Part shown: positions 37,708 through 46,171 of the stretch, in pieces
Layout: each line of letters begins with the position of its first letter
How positions within the stretch are numbered: the stretch's first letter is position 1
Source of the DNA: Sandaracinus sp.
GTDB taxonomy: Bacteria > Myxococcota_A > Polyangia > Polyangiales > Houyiibacteriaceae
Length of the DNA stretch: 64,000 bases
Direction: 5' to 3'
Assembly (NCBI GenBank): GCA_002699025.1
Contig: PABA01000127.1
Coordinates: forward strand, 1 to 64,000
The notes under the pieces: generated by a model
Told to the model about the DNA's origin: nothing
The model's database searches: none
The model's input: only the letters and a program-made list of their open reading frames with translations
Program-made: the position numbers and the translations under genes

Positions 37708-40700
37708 AGTTGAAGGGCGAACTCGTCGTCGTGCCCTGCGTGTCCTTCGGCGCGCGTGCACGCCTTGCCACCGATTCGGGGCGGTTGACGCCCATCGAGC
37801 TGGTTGCGCTCAGGGGGATCGCCGCCGGACTCGACGATGTCCAGTCGCTCTCCCAGGTCGTTGGGCTCGGCCAGCGGCCCACGCTCGACCTCATCTACGA
37901 CTTCTGGCTCAAGGGCTACGTGGTCGTCGATACCGCTCAGGCACGCGTGCGCCTTGCGGGAGAAGCGGAGACCGCCAACCGGGGCGACGGCCTCGCCGCC
38001 CTTGCCACCGCTGAGAACAACCTCGAGGTCGTTCCGCTGGTCCAAGAGCTCGTCTCAGGGGCTGTCCTGCCGCACATCGGGCGACCCCACTCGCTGGGAC
38101 CGGAAAGCACCCTGGTACCGACCATCCGGACTGGGGTCTCGCTCGAGGGGGTGACGCGGGGCGAGATCCTCGATGCCGTTCGGCGGGAGGTCGACCGCCG
38201 GTCGCGGAAGCTGGGGCGTCCGCTTGTCGCCCAGGAAGCATGGATCGAACCCGACCAGCTCCTCACGGAGGCGGCAACTGGCGCCTCCTTCGTCCAGCAG
38301 CGAAGGTTCCTGCCCCTGGTGGCCGACATCGAGATGGACCCGGACTCCGGACGACTGGTCTTTCAGGTTGTGGAGGCGCCGGATGTCCCCCCGCCAGTGC
38401 GGAAGGAGATCGAGCGCAAGCTGTCGCTTCTCTCGGAGCGGCTACCGGAGCAGCTCTTCTTCAAGCGCCTGAGGCAGGAGTTCGAACGAAGCGCATCAGA
38501 CTCGGTGCCAACCGAGCAGGACTCGGCGCTGGAGCGCCTGTGCCGCACCGCGAAGGGTCTCCAGGATACCGATCCCGGCCTCGTCGAGTCGCGGCATGAC
38601 CAGCTGCTGGAGCTGTATCGCGACGCCGTGTTCGAGATCCGCGCGGCCGTCAACGCTGCGGCCAATGTGCGCCCGATAGTCGGCTACGCCGCCCACGAGG
38701 CGGAGGTGCGCCGAATGATCACGGAAGCGGAGCGACAGCTGGTCCTCGGCAACCCGTGGATCAAGGCGGATGCGCTGCTCGACCCTCCCCCGGACCAGAC
38801 GGAATGCTGGTTCGATCTGATCAAGGGGGCGCTCACGAGGGGCGTTCAGGTCTTTGTGCTTTGGGGCATCCAAGCCGATTCACGCTTGGAGAACCAGGCT
38901 CGGAACGCTCTCCTCGACCTGGCCGCGCGCCACCCCGGGCGCCTCTCGGTGTCCTCGCGGTCGAGCACGCTGCACGCGAAGATCGTAGTGCGCGACGCCG
39001 TCGAGTCCCTCGTCACGAGCTACAACTTCCTCAGCCCGCCGACCCGTCGGGACAGCTTGGAGCTTGGTCTTGTCGTCAAAGGACCCGAGCCGACGGTCGC
39101 GCCGGCGGCGGTGCTCGATCTTCTGGACTGGGCCCGGCACGCGTATCCAGAGCACGTCGCGGGGCAGCGGATGTTGCTGCTCCCCCAGGAGCTGGGCGCC
39201 GAGGAGCCTGCGCTCCCCACCTTCCCGCACGCGCCTGAGGCGCTCGACGCCGTCGCCGCTCAGCGTGAGGGGGCTGCCGTCGCCCCTGCCGTGCGGCACT
39301 GGGCACAGGAATGGGAGGCGGTGGCTGACGAACTCGACGAGCTCGCCAAGGCACACGTTGGGGGGGCGGACCTTCTAGTCGACCGAGAACACCGAGAAGC
39401 TCTGTGGCGCGCGCTTCGGAACAGCGTGGACCGACTGGCCGTGCTGTCGGATCAGCTGAGCGTGGATGTTGTGACCGACCGGTTCGCTCGGCTTCTTCGA
39501 AGCAGACTGGAGGCCGGCGCACGCTGCTCATTCGTCTACCGGAGGGAAGGCGCCACAGACGTCGAGGGCGGCCCCTCGTCCAGGTTGCGCGAGCAAGCGG
39601 AACTGTTCCCGGATCTGTGTCGTCTCGTCGAGGCCCGTAGCCACGCCAAGGTCCTCGTCTCGGACAATGAAGTTACCGTCGGCAGCTTCAACTTCCTCTC
39701 CTATGGTGGCGAGTACACTGGCTCCACCAGTGGACCGGAAAGGGCCGAACTCAGCCTGCGTGTTCGTTCTCAGAAGGCGGTCGACGATGTCCTGGAGGCG
39801 TTGGCCGGCGAATGGCCGGACGCCTTCCAGCCCTTGCGCGGCCGGCGACGAGTTCCCGCCGAAGCAGAGGCGGCCGCGAGAGCCCCGCGATCGCTCCAGC
39901 CGCTGTTCAGATCGCTCGCGCGGACATCGGTTCCGGGGGATGCGCTCCTGGAGTGGTTCGAGAGCTCCGAATCGCCGTGGGAGGACCTCGAAGCGCTGGA
40001 GCGCGCGGGGGTGGCCAAAGAACTCCTCGCCACGGCCATGGCGTCTGCAATCGCGGCCGCCTCCGAGATCGAGGGGCCGGAGGGGACCGCCTGGCGCTGC
40101 CGCCTGGCCGCGGCTCGATGGTCAGCGCAGGACTTCGTCGGAGCTGCACTTCTGCTGCCGACGGTCGGACCACACGACGGCCCGGCGCCGTGGTTGACGC
40201 AGCTGGGCGCATCTGTGGAGGCAAGGTCATCCTCATACTCTCCGGAAATACCGTCGGCCGAAGCGATGGCACCCCACGAGCGTGGCGCTGTCGTCCTTCT
40301 GCTCCTGGTCGCCGTGCTCGAACAAGGCAGATTCGACTACCTGGACCTGCTGGCCGAACTCGAGGCGTCGGTGGACGACGAGCTGCGGTCGTGGATCGGC
40401 GCTGCGAGGCGATACTACAAGGCCGTCTATCAGCCTCTTCCCATGGACCTGCTGCGACGAAACGCAAACCGGAAGCGGCTCCAGGAGGCGGAAGAAGAGG
40501 CACGGCAGGAGTTCTCGAAAGCGCTGACCTCGGCTGAGAACATCGGCTTCACCTTCCCCCTCGGGAAGCACACCTGGGATCGGCTGAAGAGGTCGGACGG
40601 CCTGCTTGGGAGGGTACGACAAGCGCTCGAGGATGGCGATCCGGCGGCACTCGCAGCCTACCTGGCTGGACCGGATGGCCAGGGATTGGATGTCGAGGGT

Positions 40701-41006
40701 GCGATGGACGACGCCAGCTACGAGGTGCGGGACGAGCACAACGAACGAATCGATGAGCGGATGAGGCCCACCTGTCTCAAGCGCTTGAACCGGATGATCG
40801 AGAAGGCAGGGGCGTGGACCCGGTTCGCTGGAGGATCTACGCCCTCGCCCGCCGATGCCCGTGTGCTGACCGCCTGCTGGGATCTCCAGGCAGCCATCGG
40901 GGGCCTGAAGGAGAGCAAGACCCTGACAAAGAGTGGCGTGGCGGAACCAGTCCAGAAGTTCGCGGTGCTGCGCCTGCAGCCTCTCTTCGACGCGGAGAAG
41001 CCATGA
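37704..41006 (+). CDS. mkoB: Double-HKD phospholipase D-family protein, Mokosh MkoB-like
   Basis: 1,100 residues; ATGA overlaps the helicase stop. The N-terminus has a winged-helix-like region (about 18-75, PIELVALRGIAAGLDDVQSLSQ). Two PLD motifs are clear: HAKIVVRDAVESLVTSYNF (His424, Lys426) and HAKVLVSDNEVTVGSFNF (His647, Lys649), each followed by a Ser/Asn-containing strand, so both halves of the active site are present in one chain. The C-terminal 400 residues are helical and unassigned (a repeat-like Ala/Glu/Leu region). PLD nucleases of this type cut DNA or RNA through a phospho-His intermediate. With the upstream helicase this fits a degradative effector of a defence system. It is longer than I would expect for an MkoB. 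Confidence 0.68.
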   Translation: MKLKGELVVVPCVSFGARARLATDSGRLTPIELVALRGIAAGLDDVQSLSQVVGLGQRPTLDLIYDFWLKGYVVVDTAQARVRLAGEAETANRGDGLAALATAENNLEVVPLVQELVSGAVLPHIGRPHSLGPESTLVPTIRTGVSLEGVTRGEILDAVRREVDRRSRKLGRPLVAQEAWIEPDQLLTEAATGASFVQQRRFLPLVADIEMDPDSGRLVFQVVEAPDVPPPVRKEIERKLSLLSERLPEQLFFKRLRQEFERSASDSVPTEQDSALERLCRTAKGLQDTDPGLVESRHDQLLELYRDAVFEIRAAVNAAANVRPIVGYAAHEAEVRRMITEAERQLVLGNPWIKADALLDPPPDQTECWFDLIKGALTRGVQVFVLWGIQADSRLENQARNALLDLAARHPGRLSVSSRSSTLHAKIVVRDAVESLVTSYNFLSPPTRRDSLELGLVVKGPEPTVAPAAVLDLLDWARHAYPEHVAGQRMLLLPQELGAEEPALPTFPHAPEALDAVAAQREGAAVAPAVRHWAQEWEAVADELDELAKAHVGGADLLVDREHREALWRALRNSVDRLAVLSDQLSVDVVTDRFARLLRSRLEAGARCSFVYRREGATDVEGGPSSRLREQAELFPDLCRLVEARSHAKVLVSDNEVTVGSFNFLSYGGEYTGSTSGPERAELSLRVRSQKAVDDVLEALAGEWPDAFQPLRGRRRVPAEAEAAARAPRSLQPLFRSLARTSVPGDALLEWFESSESPWEDLEALERAGVAKELLATAMASAIAAASEIEGPEGTAWRCRLAAARWSAQDFVGAALLLPTVGPHDGPAPWLTQLGASVEARSSSYSPEIPSAEAMAPHERGAVVLLLLVAVLEQGRFDYLDLLAELEASVDDELRSWIGAARRYYKAVYQPLPMDLLRRNANRKRLQEAEEEARQEFSKALTSAENIGFTFPLGKHTWDRLKRSDGLLGRVRQALEDGDPAALAAYLAGPDGQGLDVEGAMDDASYEVRDEHNERIDERMRPTCLKRLNRMIEKAGAWTRFAGGSTPSPADARVLTACWDLQAAIGGLKESKTLTKSGVAEPVQKFAVLRLQPLFDAEKP

Positions 41007-43069
41007 AGCCGGCGGAACTCCTCGGTGCTTGGTCTCAGGTCGCGAGAGGACCGGCTTCCTGGCTGGCCTACTGCGAGGGTGAGACCGATCCTGTTGCGCT
41101 GGCCCGCGCATGCTCCGCCACTCTTGCGTCCCCGATGGACCCTACGGTGCTCCTGGAGCGCCTGCTGGTCTCGGGCGAGTTCGACGGCACCGAGCTGCTG
41201 ATGCAGGAGGCGGCGTTCTTGGAGAGCGTGGACGCGGAACGCCTCCGTGAATTCGAGTCGAGACTGGAGCGGGCGCGCTCTGCTGCCGTCGAGGAAATCC
41301 GCGGCAAGCTGGCCGATCTCAAGGTTCGAGCAGCGGCGCGTGGTCTGGTGCTCGACGAGGCCGACATCGTCCAGGCGGTGAGGCGGCAACGATTCGCGGG
41401 CTCGCGGCTTCTCGAGCAAGAGGAACGACGGGTCGAAGACGCCGAGGCGGCAGTCGTGCAGGAGCTTAGGGCTGCACTCGCCGAGTCCGACCCCGGAGAT
41501 CTGGACGAGGTCACGCACGCTGAGTGGCGCGCGAATGTCGAGCACGCGATCGACCTTGGAGCAATCGAGGCAGCCCGTGCCGCCATCGAAATGGGCGCCA
41601 GCCTCGACCGGCCTCTGCTCGTTGGTGTGCCGTCTCCTCCGGTCTGGCCGTACCGAACCGAGCCCCTGCGGTTCGTGGTGGACTGGATGTTCGGCAAGGG
41701 CGTCATTCCACCCGGCTTCGAGCGTTATCGCCCGCGGACGGACGACTCGGAAGCATGGCGGCTACTCGAGGCGCTGAAGAAGGGGCCTTCGCTGGGAACC
41801 GAAGCAGTGCTGTCTGGAATCGCTGGAGTCATCGAGACGGCGATCATCAGCGTCGATGTCCGTGAAGACGGTGTCCTTGGAAGGCTGGAGAACTTGTGCG
41901 CACCCGGCTTCCACGCGCTCAGTCCATGTGCTTGGCCGTCGGGGATTCCTGTTTGGCTGCCCGCTGGCGACACGTCCCCACCCACTGACGACATCGAAAG
42001 AGGCCTCATCATCGAGTTCGCCGTCGGACCGCGGGGCGGGACCGCACGGCATGTGGTCCGCCTCGATCTCCACGATGTTCTCGCTGTGCTTCGGGATCGA
42101 GAACATCGGAGGGAGAGGCTACTCGCTCAGCTCGGCCGGCAGCTGCCCCTCGAGAGGGCCTTCACAGATCTACGCGCGGACGCGGCTGCCAGATGGGAGC
42201 GCAGCGACCTTCCCACTCCGCTCGCGTCGGACGAGCTTCCAACGCTGCTCGTTGGAGCACCCGGAATGGGCAAGAGCACGCTCCTCCTCGAGCTCGCGGC
42301 GGCGGAGGGTGAGGGAGCGGTAGTGACCAGCGCTACTGCCGGCGGTGACTTGCCCGAAGCTGATCTGGTTCTTGTGGACGACGCAGATGGGTTGGGGGCG
42401 GACGAGCTGCGCACGTTCGTGCGAGACGTCCACTGGGCTCGAACGACGAGGACGCCTCCGCCGCGGATTCTCGTGGCTGTTCGTCCCGAGAAGGTTCCAG
42501 CGTTCGGGCAGGTTGCCAAGCAGATGTTCGACGTCGTCGATCTCCCACCGCGGTCCTCCGCTGCTCTGCGTGAGCAAGCCCGCACCATGCTCGGGTGGGT
42601 GGGTGTAGAAGCCGCATCACCAGGCAGCTACGACCGGCTTGCGTTCCTGGCCGGGGGGAACCCCACCGTTCTGTTTTACCTCTGCCGCGCGTTGACCCGC
42701 GTGCTCGCCAGCGAAGACCGACGGCGATTCGGGCCGCACCATGTGGAATCAGCGTGGGAGGATCCCGAGCTTCGAGCGAGCGTGCGAGCGCTTCTGTGGT
42801 CTCCCCTCCAGGGATTCGACGGTGCTTCCGACACCCTTGAGGCGATCGTCGACTTCTGCGATCCCGGCGACACGCTCGCCCTCGACGACCTCACTTGGGC
42901 AATCGAGGAGACGGTCGGCCCGCGGGATCCGGACTGGATCGCCGAGCGGCTCACTTTGCTTCGGCGCTACGGATTCGTCCGAGAGATGGACGGAAGCTAC
43001 GGGCTCCGACTCGGCGGTCCAGTGATGCTCGCCCGCTCGTGGCTCGCGGACGACAATCAGGTGGGCTGA
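41003..43069 (+). CDS. P-loop ATPase, third gene of the helicase-PLD operon
   Basis: 688 residues; ATGA overlap with the PLD gene makes it part of the operon. The N-terminal 390 residues are helical with a charged coiled-coil-like stretch (about 75-165) and a beta-rich part (about 210-375). The ATPase domain begins near 395: Walker A LVGAPGMGKSTLLLEL (Gly418 to Ser425), Walker B LVLVDDADGL (Asp459-Asp460), a likely sensor region at RILVAVRPEKVPAFG (about 489-503), then a lid and winged-helix-like tail that includes LAFLAGGNPTVLFYLCRAL. This is the shape of AAA/STAND-type NTPases that sense or regulate. It is not, to my knowledge, a standard Mokosh component, so it may be an accessory sensor or switch. 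Confidence 0.75.
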   Translation: MKPAELLGAWSQVARGPASWLAYCEGETDPVALARACSATLASPMDPTVLLERLLVSGEFDGTELLMQEAAFLESVDAERLREFESRLERARSAAVEEIRGKLADLKVRAAARGLVLDEADIVQAVRRQRFAGSRLLEQEERRVEDAEAAVVQELRAALAESDPGDLDEVTHAEWRANVEHAIDLGAIEAARAAIEMGASLDRPLLVGVPSPPVWPYRTEPLRFVVDWMFGKGVIPPGFERYRPRTDDSEAWRLLEALKKGPSLGTEAVLSGIAGVIETAIISVDVREDGVLGRLENLCAPGFHALSPCAWPSGIPVWLPAGDTSPPTDDIERGLIIEFAVGPRGGTARHVVRLDLHDVLAVLRDREHRRERLLAQLGRQLPLERAFTDLRADAAARWERSDLPTPLASDELPTLLVGAPGMGKSTLLLELAAAEGEGAVVTSATAGGDLPEADLVLVDDADGLGADELRTFVRDVHWARTTRTPPPRILVAVRPEKVPAFGQVAKQMFDVVDLPPRSSAALREQARTMLGWVGVEAASPGSYDRLAFLAGGNPTVLFYLCRALTRVLASEDRRRFGPHHVESAWEDPELRASVRALLWSPLQGFDGASDTLEAIVDFCDPGDTLALDDLTWAIEETVGPRDPDWIAERLTLLRRYGFVREMDGSYGLRLGGPVMLARSWLADDNQVG

Positions 43070-43205
43070 CGGCTCCAGGCAGAGCTCACTGCACCAGCTC
43101 GAAGAAGTCGTAGTGTCCTGAGTCTGCGAATCCCACAAGAAGTGGTGTGGTCCGGGAATTACTTCGATCCGCACGTGTTCGCCTGGCATGCGGATAGGCA
43201 CACGC

Positions 43206-43295
43206 ATGGGCCGCCCTCCGCAACCGATCGAGCTGACGCCCAGGGAGCGCAGCGATTCGGAGCGGTGGGCACGAGGTCGGACCGTCTCGCACCAA
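43206..43295 (+). pseudogene. IS630-type transposase N-terminal fragment
   Basis: The first 30 codons, MGRPPQPIELTPRERSDSERW and ARGRTVSHQLA, match the conserved N-terminus of IS630-family transposases. The homology stops exactly where the 125-bp repeat begins (43296). No catalytic domain follows, so the gene is dead. Confidence 0.65.
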
Positions 43296-43420
43296 CTCGC
43301 GTGGCGTCCCGCGCGCGGGCTACGCGGTGGCCATCTCGATCCGGACGGGCATCACGCAGCCTCGGTGATGTCCATCGATCAGGCTGCACGCATCGCCATC
43401 GATGAGGCTGCGCGGCAACA
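43296..43420. repeat. 125-bp direct repeat, copy A
   Basis: Begins ctcgcgtggcgtcccgcgcg and ends gaggctgcgcggcaaca. Copy B at 53087-53211 is in the same orientation with roughly ten mismatches. The pair brackets the 44-53 kb segment, including the whole glycosyltransferase/RibA-NADAR operon. It may be part of an insertion-sequence end or a fragment of a larger duplicated unit. Confidence 0.85.
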
Positions 43421-43665
43421 CTCAGCGGGTTCATGCGTTTCGGGTACACGAGGCCTCGGCGGCGGCGTCCCAGTAGTAGGCCGAGTGTGTGATCAAGGTG
43501 TCTGGTCTGCGGCTTCGAGCGCGCAGCCGCGCCATCCGGCATCGTGTGTACGCGGGCGCTCCCTTTCGCCTTCGAGACGTCGAGCGAGAGCGGCAGCCTG
43601 TGCCCTCCAGGCGCCCCCTCCAAGCTACGCCGTACATCGCGCCAGGATATGCTAAAGAAAAATGG

Positions 43666-43995
43666 ATGGCACGCGGAACCCCCGAGCCCACTGCTGCCCG
43701 CGTGGGAGCCCAGATCCGCCGGATCCGCACCGGGCGTGGCATGACCCTGCAGGAGCTCTCGGACGCGGCCGGTCTCGGGGGGCGGGGCAACGCGAGCAAC
43801 CTCGAGCAGGGCAAGGTCGCGCCGACCGTCGCCACCTTGGCCCGCGTCGCCGCCGCCCTCGGCGTCTCCATGGCCGGCCTGATGCCTCCGGATCCGGTGG
43901 ACCGAGCCCGCCTCCACGCGCTCGTGGACCGGGTGCCCGACGGCGACCTGGGCCTCGTGGCTCGCTGGCTCGAGCGCTTCGTCGGCTCCGACTGA
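43666..43995 (+). CDS. XRE-family helix-turn-helix regulator
   Basis: 109 residues. Cro/C1 HTH at about 12-68: RVGAQIRRIRTGRGMTLQELSDAAGLGGRGNASNLEQGKVAPTVATLARVAAALGVSMAGLM. The tail (VDRARLHALVDRVPDGDLGLVARWLERFV) is helical and may dimerise. A TATGCT element at 43648-43653 lies so close to the ATG that transcription could begin almost at the start codon. It lies between transposase remnants and may regulate one of the flanking defence operons. Confidence 0.85.
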   Translation: MARGTPEPTAARVGAQIRRIRTGRGMTLQELSDAAGLGGRGNASNLEQGKVAPTVATLARVAAALGVSMAGLMPPDPVDRARLHALVDRVPDGDLGLVARWLERFVGSD

Positions 43996-44312
43996 GCGGG
44001 GGAGGGGGAGCCGGCGCATCGCGACGCCGTTATATCGGACGCCTTCGTGCCCGTCCGAAGGGCCTGTCGACTCCCTGTGGGGGCCGTCATCGACCCCTAT
44101 CGGTGCCCGGCCCCTCGGGCGCCGGCCGCCCCCGGTCAGCGTCTGCGGTGTCGAGCTCGGCCGTCGAGCTCGTTGGTTCCTTCGGCCACCCTCCCAGCCA
44201 GCCCCGCGCCGAGAGCGCGCCGGGCCCCACGGGAGACCACGCCGGGATGACCTGCCCGCGGCGGCGAGCGGCCGGGCGCGTCGCGCTGCGCGTCGGCCGC
44301 CGCGACCCGGTC

Positions 44313-44480
44313 GCCGTGACCTGGCCGCCGTGACCTGGCCGCCGTGACCTGGCCGCCGTGACCTGGCCGCCGCGACCGGGCCGTGCGCTTCGGCTCGTGC
44401 GCCTGGGCCCGTGCGCCGCGGCCCGTGCGCCTTGGGCCGTGCGCCTGGGCCCGTGCGCCTCGGCCAGTGCGCCTCGGCCC
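44313..44480. repeat. Two adjoining 14-bp tandem arrays
   Basis: Four perfect and one degenerate copy of gccgtgacctggcc (44313-44382), then seven copies of a gtgcgcctcggccc-type unit (44383-44480): exactly twelve 14-bp units in all. The period is not a multiple of three, so it is non-coding in nature. No spacers, so not CRISPR. It lies in a 790-base gene-free stretch (43996-44784). Confidence 0.88.
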
Positions 44481-44683
44481 GCCCGCTTTGGCGGTTCGGG
44501 AAGCGCAGCTGCCGCGCCGGAGCCCCTCATGTCCGCGCAGCGTCCTGCTTGTCGCCCGAGCCGGCTCGCGGGCTCTGGAAGGGCGCCGCGGAGGCGTGTG
44601 GCCAGTCCCCCCTCCACCTCCGAACCTCGGCGATCCAGCGGGCCAGGCGCCTGCTGGCACCCGCTCTTGGGGTTTGCTATAGT

Positions 44684-44702
44684 ATACCACGAAAGCGACG
44701 CC
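44684..44702 (+). promoter_or_regulatory. AT-rich promoter-like element before the 44785 gene
   Basis: gctatagtatacc contains TATAGT and TATACC hexamers and the palindrome gtatac, standing out in GC-rich DNA about 85 bases before the next ATG. No good -35 could be fixed. Confidence 0.35.
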
Positions 44703-44784
44703 GGGCGTCCCCCCGGCGTCGCGCGGGCGTGCGTGTCAGACGGCGCCCACCACCGCCGTCTCTGTAGCCGACCCCGAGGTGCCC

Positions 44785-45162
44785 ATGACCGCTCAGATCA
44801 TCCCCTTCCCAGGCTCTCGCCGCCCCGCGGCCGCTCCCCGCTCCGACGAGCTCGACGTGATCGCGCGCTCCTGCGCCGGCGCCCGCGACCTACGAGACCA
44901 GGTCGGGACGCTCTTCGTCGATCGGCTCCCCGACGGGACCGTCCACGAGGTCACCTTCCAGCCCGCCTACGAGCGCCTGAAGAACGCCATCATCCCCGTG
45001 GCCGCGTTCACGCACCGAGAGGAGCGAGTCGAGGTCACCGACGCAGACGACGGCCAGCGCTGGCTCTTCGAAGTCTACGCGCTCGACCTCTTCGACGAAG
45101 ACGACGACTGGGGTGAGGACGACCGCGACGAGGAAGACGGCCGGGACGACGGCGAGCTCTGA
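44785..45162 (+). CDS. Small acidic hypothetical protein
   Basis: 125 residues from ATG 44785. It begins MTAQIIPFPGSRR, an IIPFP leader common in small phage and plasmid proteins, and ends in a very acidic run of Asp/Glu (about 100-125). The middle is beta-like (VEVTDADDGQRWLFEVYALDLF). No domain recognised. An acidic, DNA-mimic-like tail is worth noting but not proof of anti-restriction activity. An AT-rich promoter-like element lies about 85 bases upstream. Confidence 0.6.
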   Translation: MTAQIIPFPGSRRPAAAPRSDELDVIARSCAGARDLRDQVGTLFVDRLPDGTVHEVTFQPAYERLKNAIIPVAAFTHREERVEVTDADDGQRWLFEVYALDLFDEDDDWGEDDRDEEDGRDDGEL

Positions 45163-45341
45163 GCCGCGCCCGGAGTCAGAGATGGACGTGCACGAGGACA
45201 CCGACATCGCGCCCGGTCGTGCGTCGAGCTTCGCCGATTGGGTCCTGCGCCGATCCGACGCCTGGCCGCTGATCGAGGTCTGTTGCGGCACAGAGGCGTA
45301 CGTCGTCGCTGGTCCGAGTTCTCGCGAGAATCCGAGTTCGA

Positions 45342-45644
45342 GTGGGCCTGCGCGGAGAGCCACGACGCAAGCTCTCCGAGCACGTCACCTACATCGAGAA
45401 CAACAAGGACCGCATCCGCTACGTCCGCCTTCGGAACGCCGGTCTCCCCGTCGGCAGCGGCGCGACCGAAGGCGCCTGCAAGTCGCTCGTCATGATCCGC
45501 GCGAAGGCCTGCGGGCAGCGCTGGCACGACGACGGTATCGACGCCGTCTTCGTTCTCCGTGGCCTCTCCCCCAGCGACCGCGTCCCCCACGCCATGGAGC
45601 TTCTTCGGCGCGAATACTGCGCCACCGTCAGGCTCGCCGCCTGA
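45342..45644 (+). pseudogene. Transposase C-terminal fragment
   Basis: Residues [39 protein letters not shown] and [23 protein letters not shown] form the conserved C-terminus of a DDE transposase (ISKra4-like by memory: GLP-GSG-EGACK, then GQRW, then LR-L). The catalytic N-terminal two-thirds are missing, so it cannot be active. A related C-terminus is found in reverse at 53421-53590. Confidence 0.65.
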
Positions 45645-45665
45645 TCCCTACGCGTTCCAGACCCA

Positions 45666-45929
<264 letters not shown>

Positions 45930-46171
45930 CCCCCGTTTTCCATCCAGCCAGCGGCGTGTTTCCCGCTGCCCATCCGAGCTTTACGGCACGAAGCGGCGCG
46001 GCTATCGTGCTTGGAGCACCGAGCCCTGTCGGGCCACGAGAAAGAGCGCCAGCGTGCGTTCAGAGACCGGGGACACGGTTTCTACGCCGGACCGAAAGTC
46101 CGCTCAATCTCCGAAGTCACGATGGGGGGCCGCAACGCTCTGCGGCGGGCCGCCTTTGTCCAAGGGGGAAC

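Noticed and set aside
44313-44480. Possible CRISPR array
   Set aside because: Units are 14 bp with no unique spacers between them, and no cas genes are present in the window.
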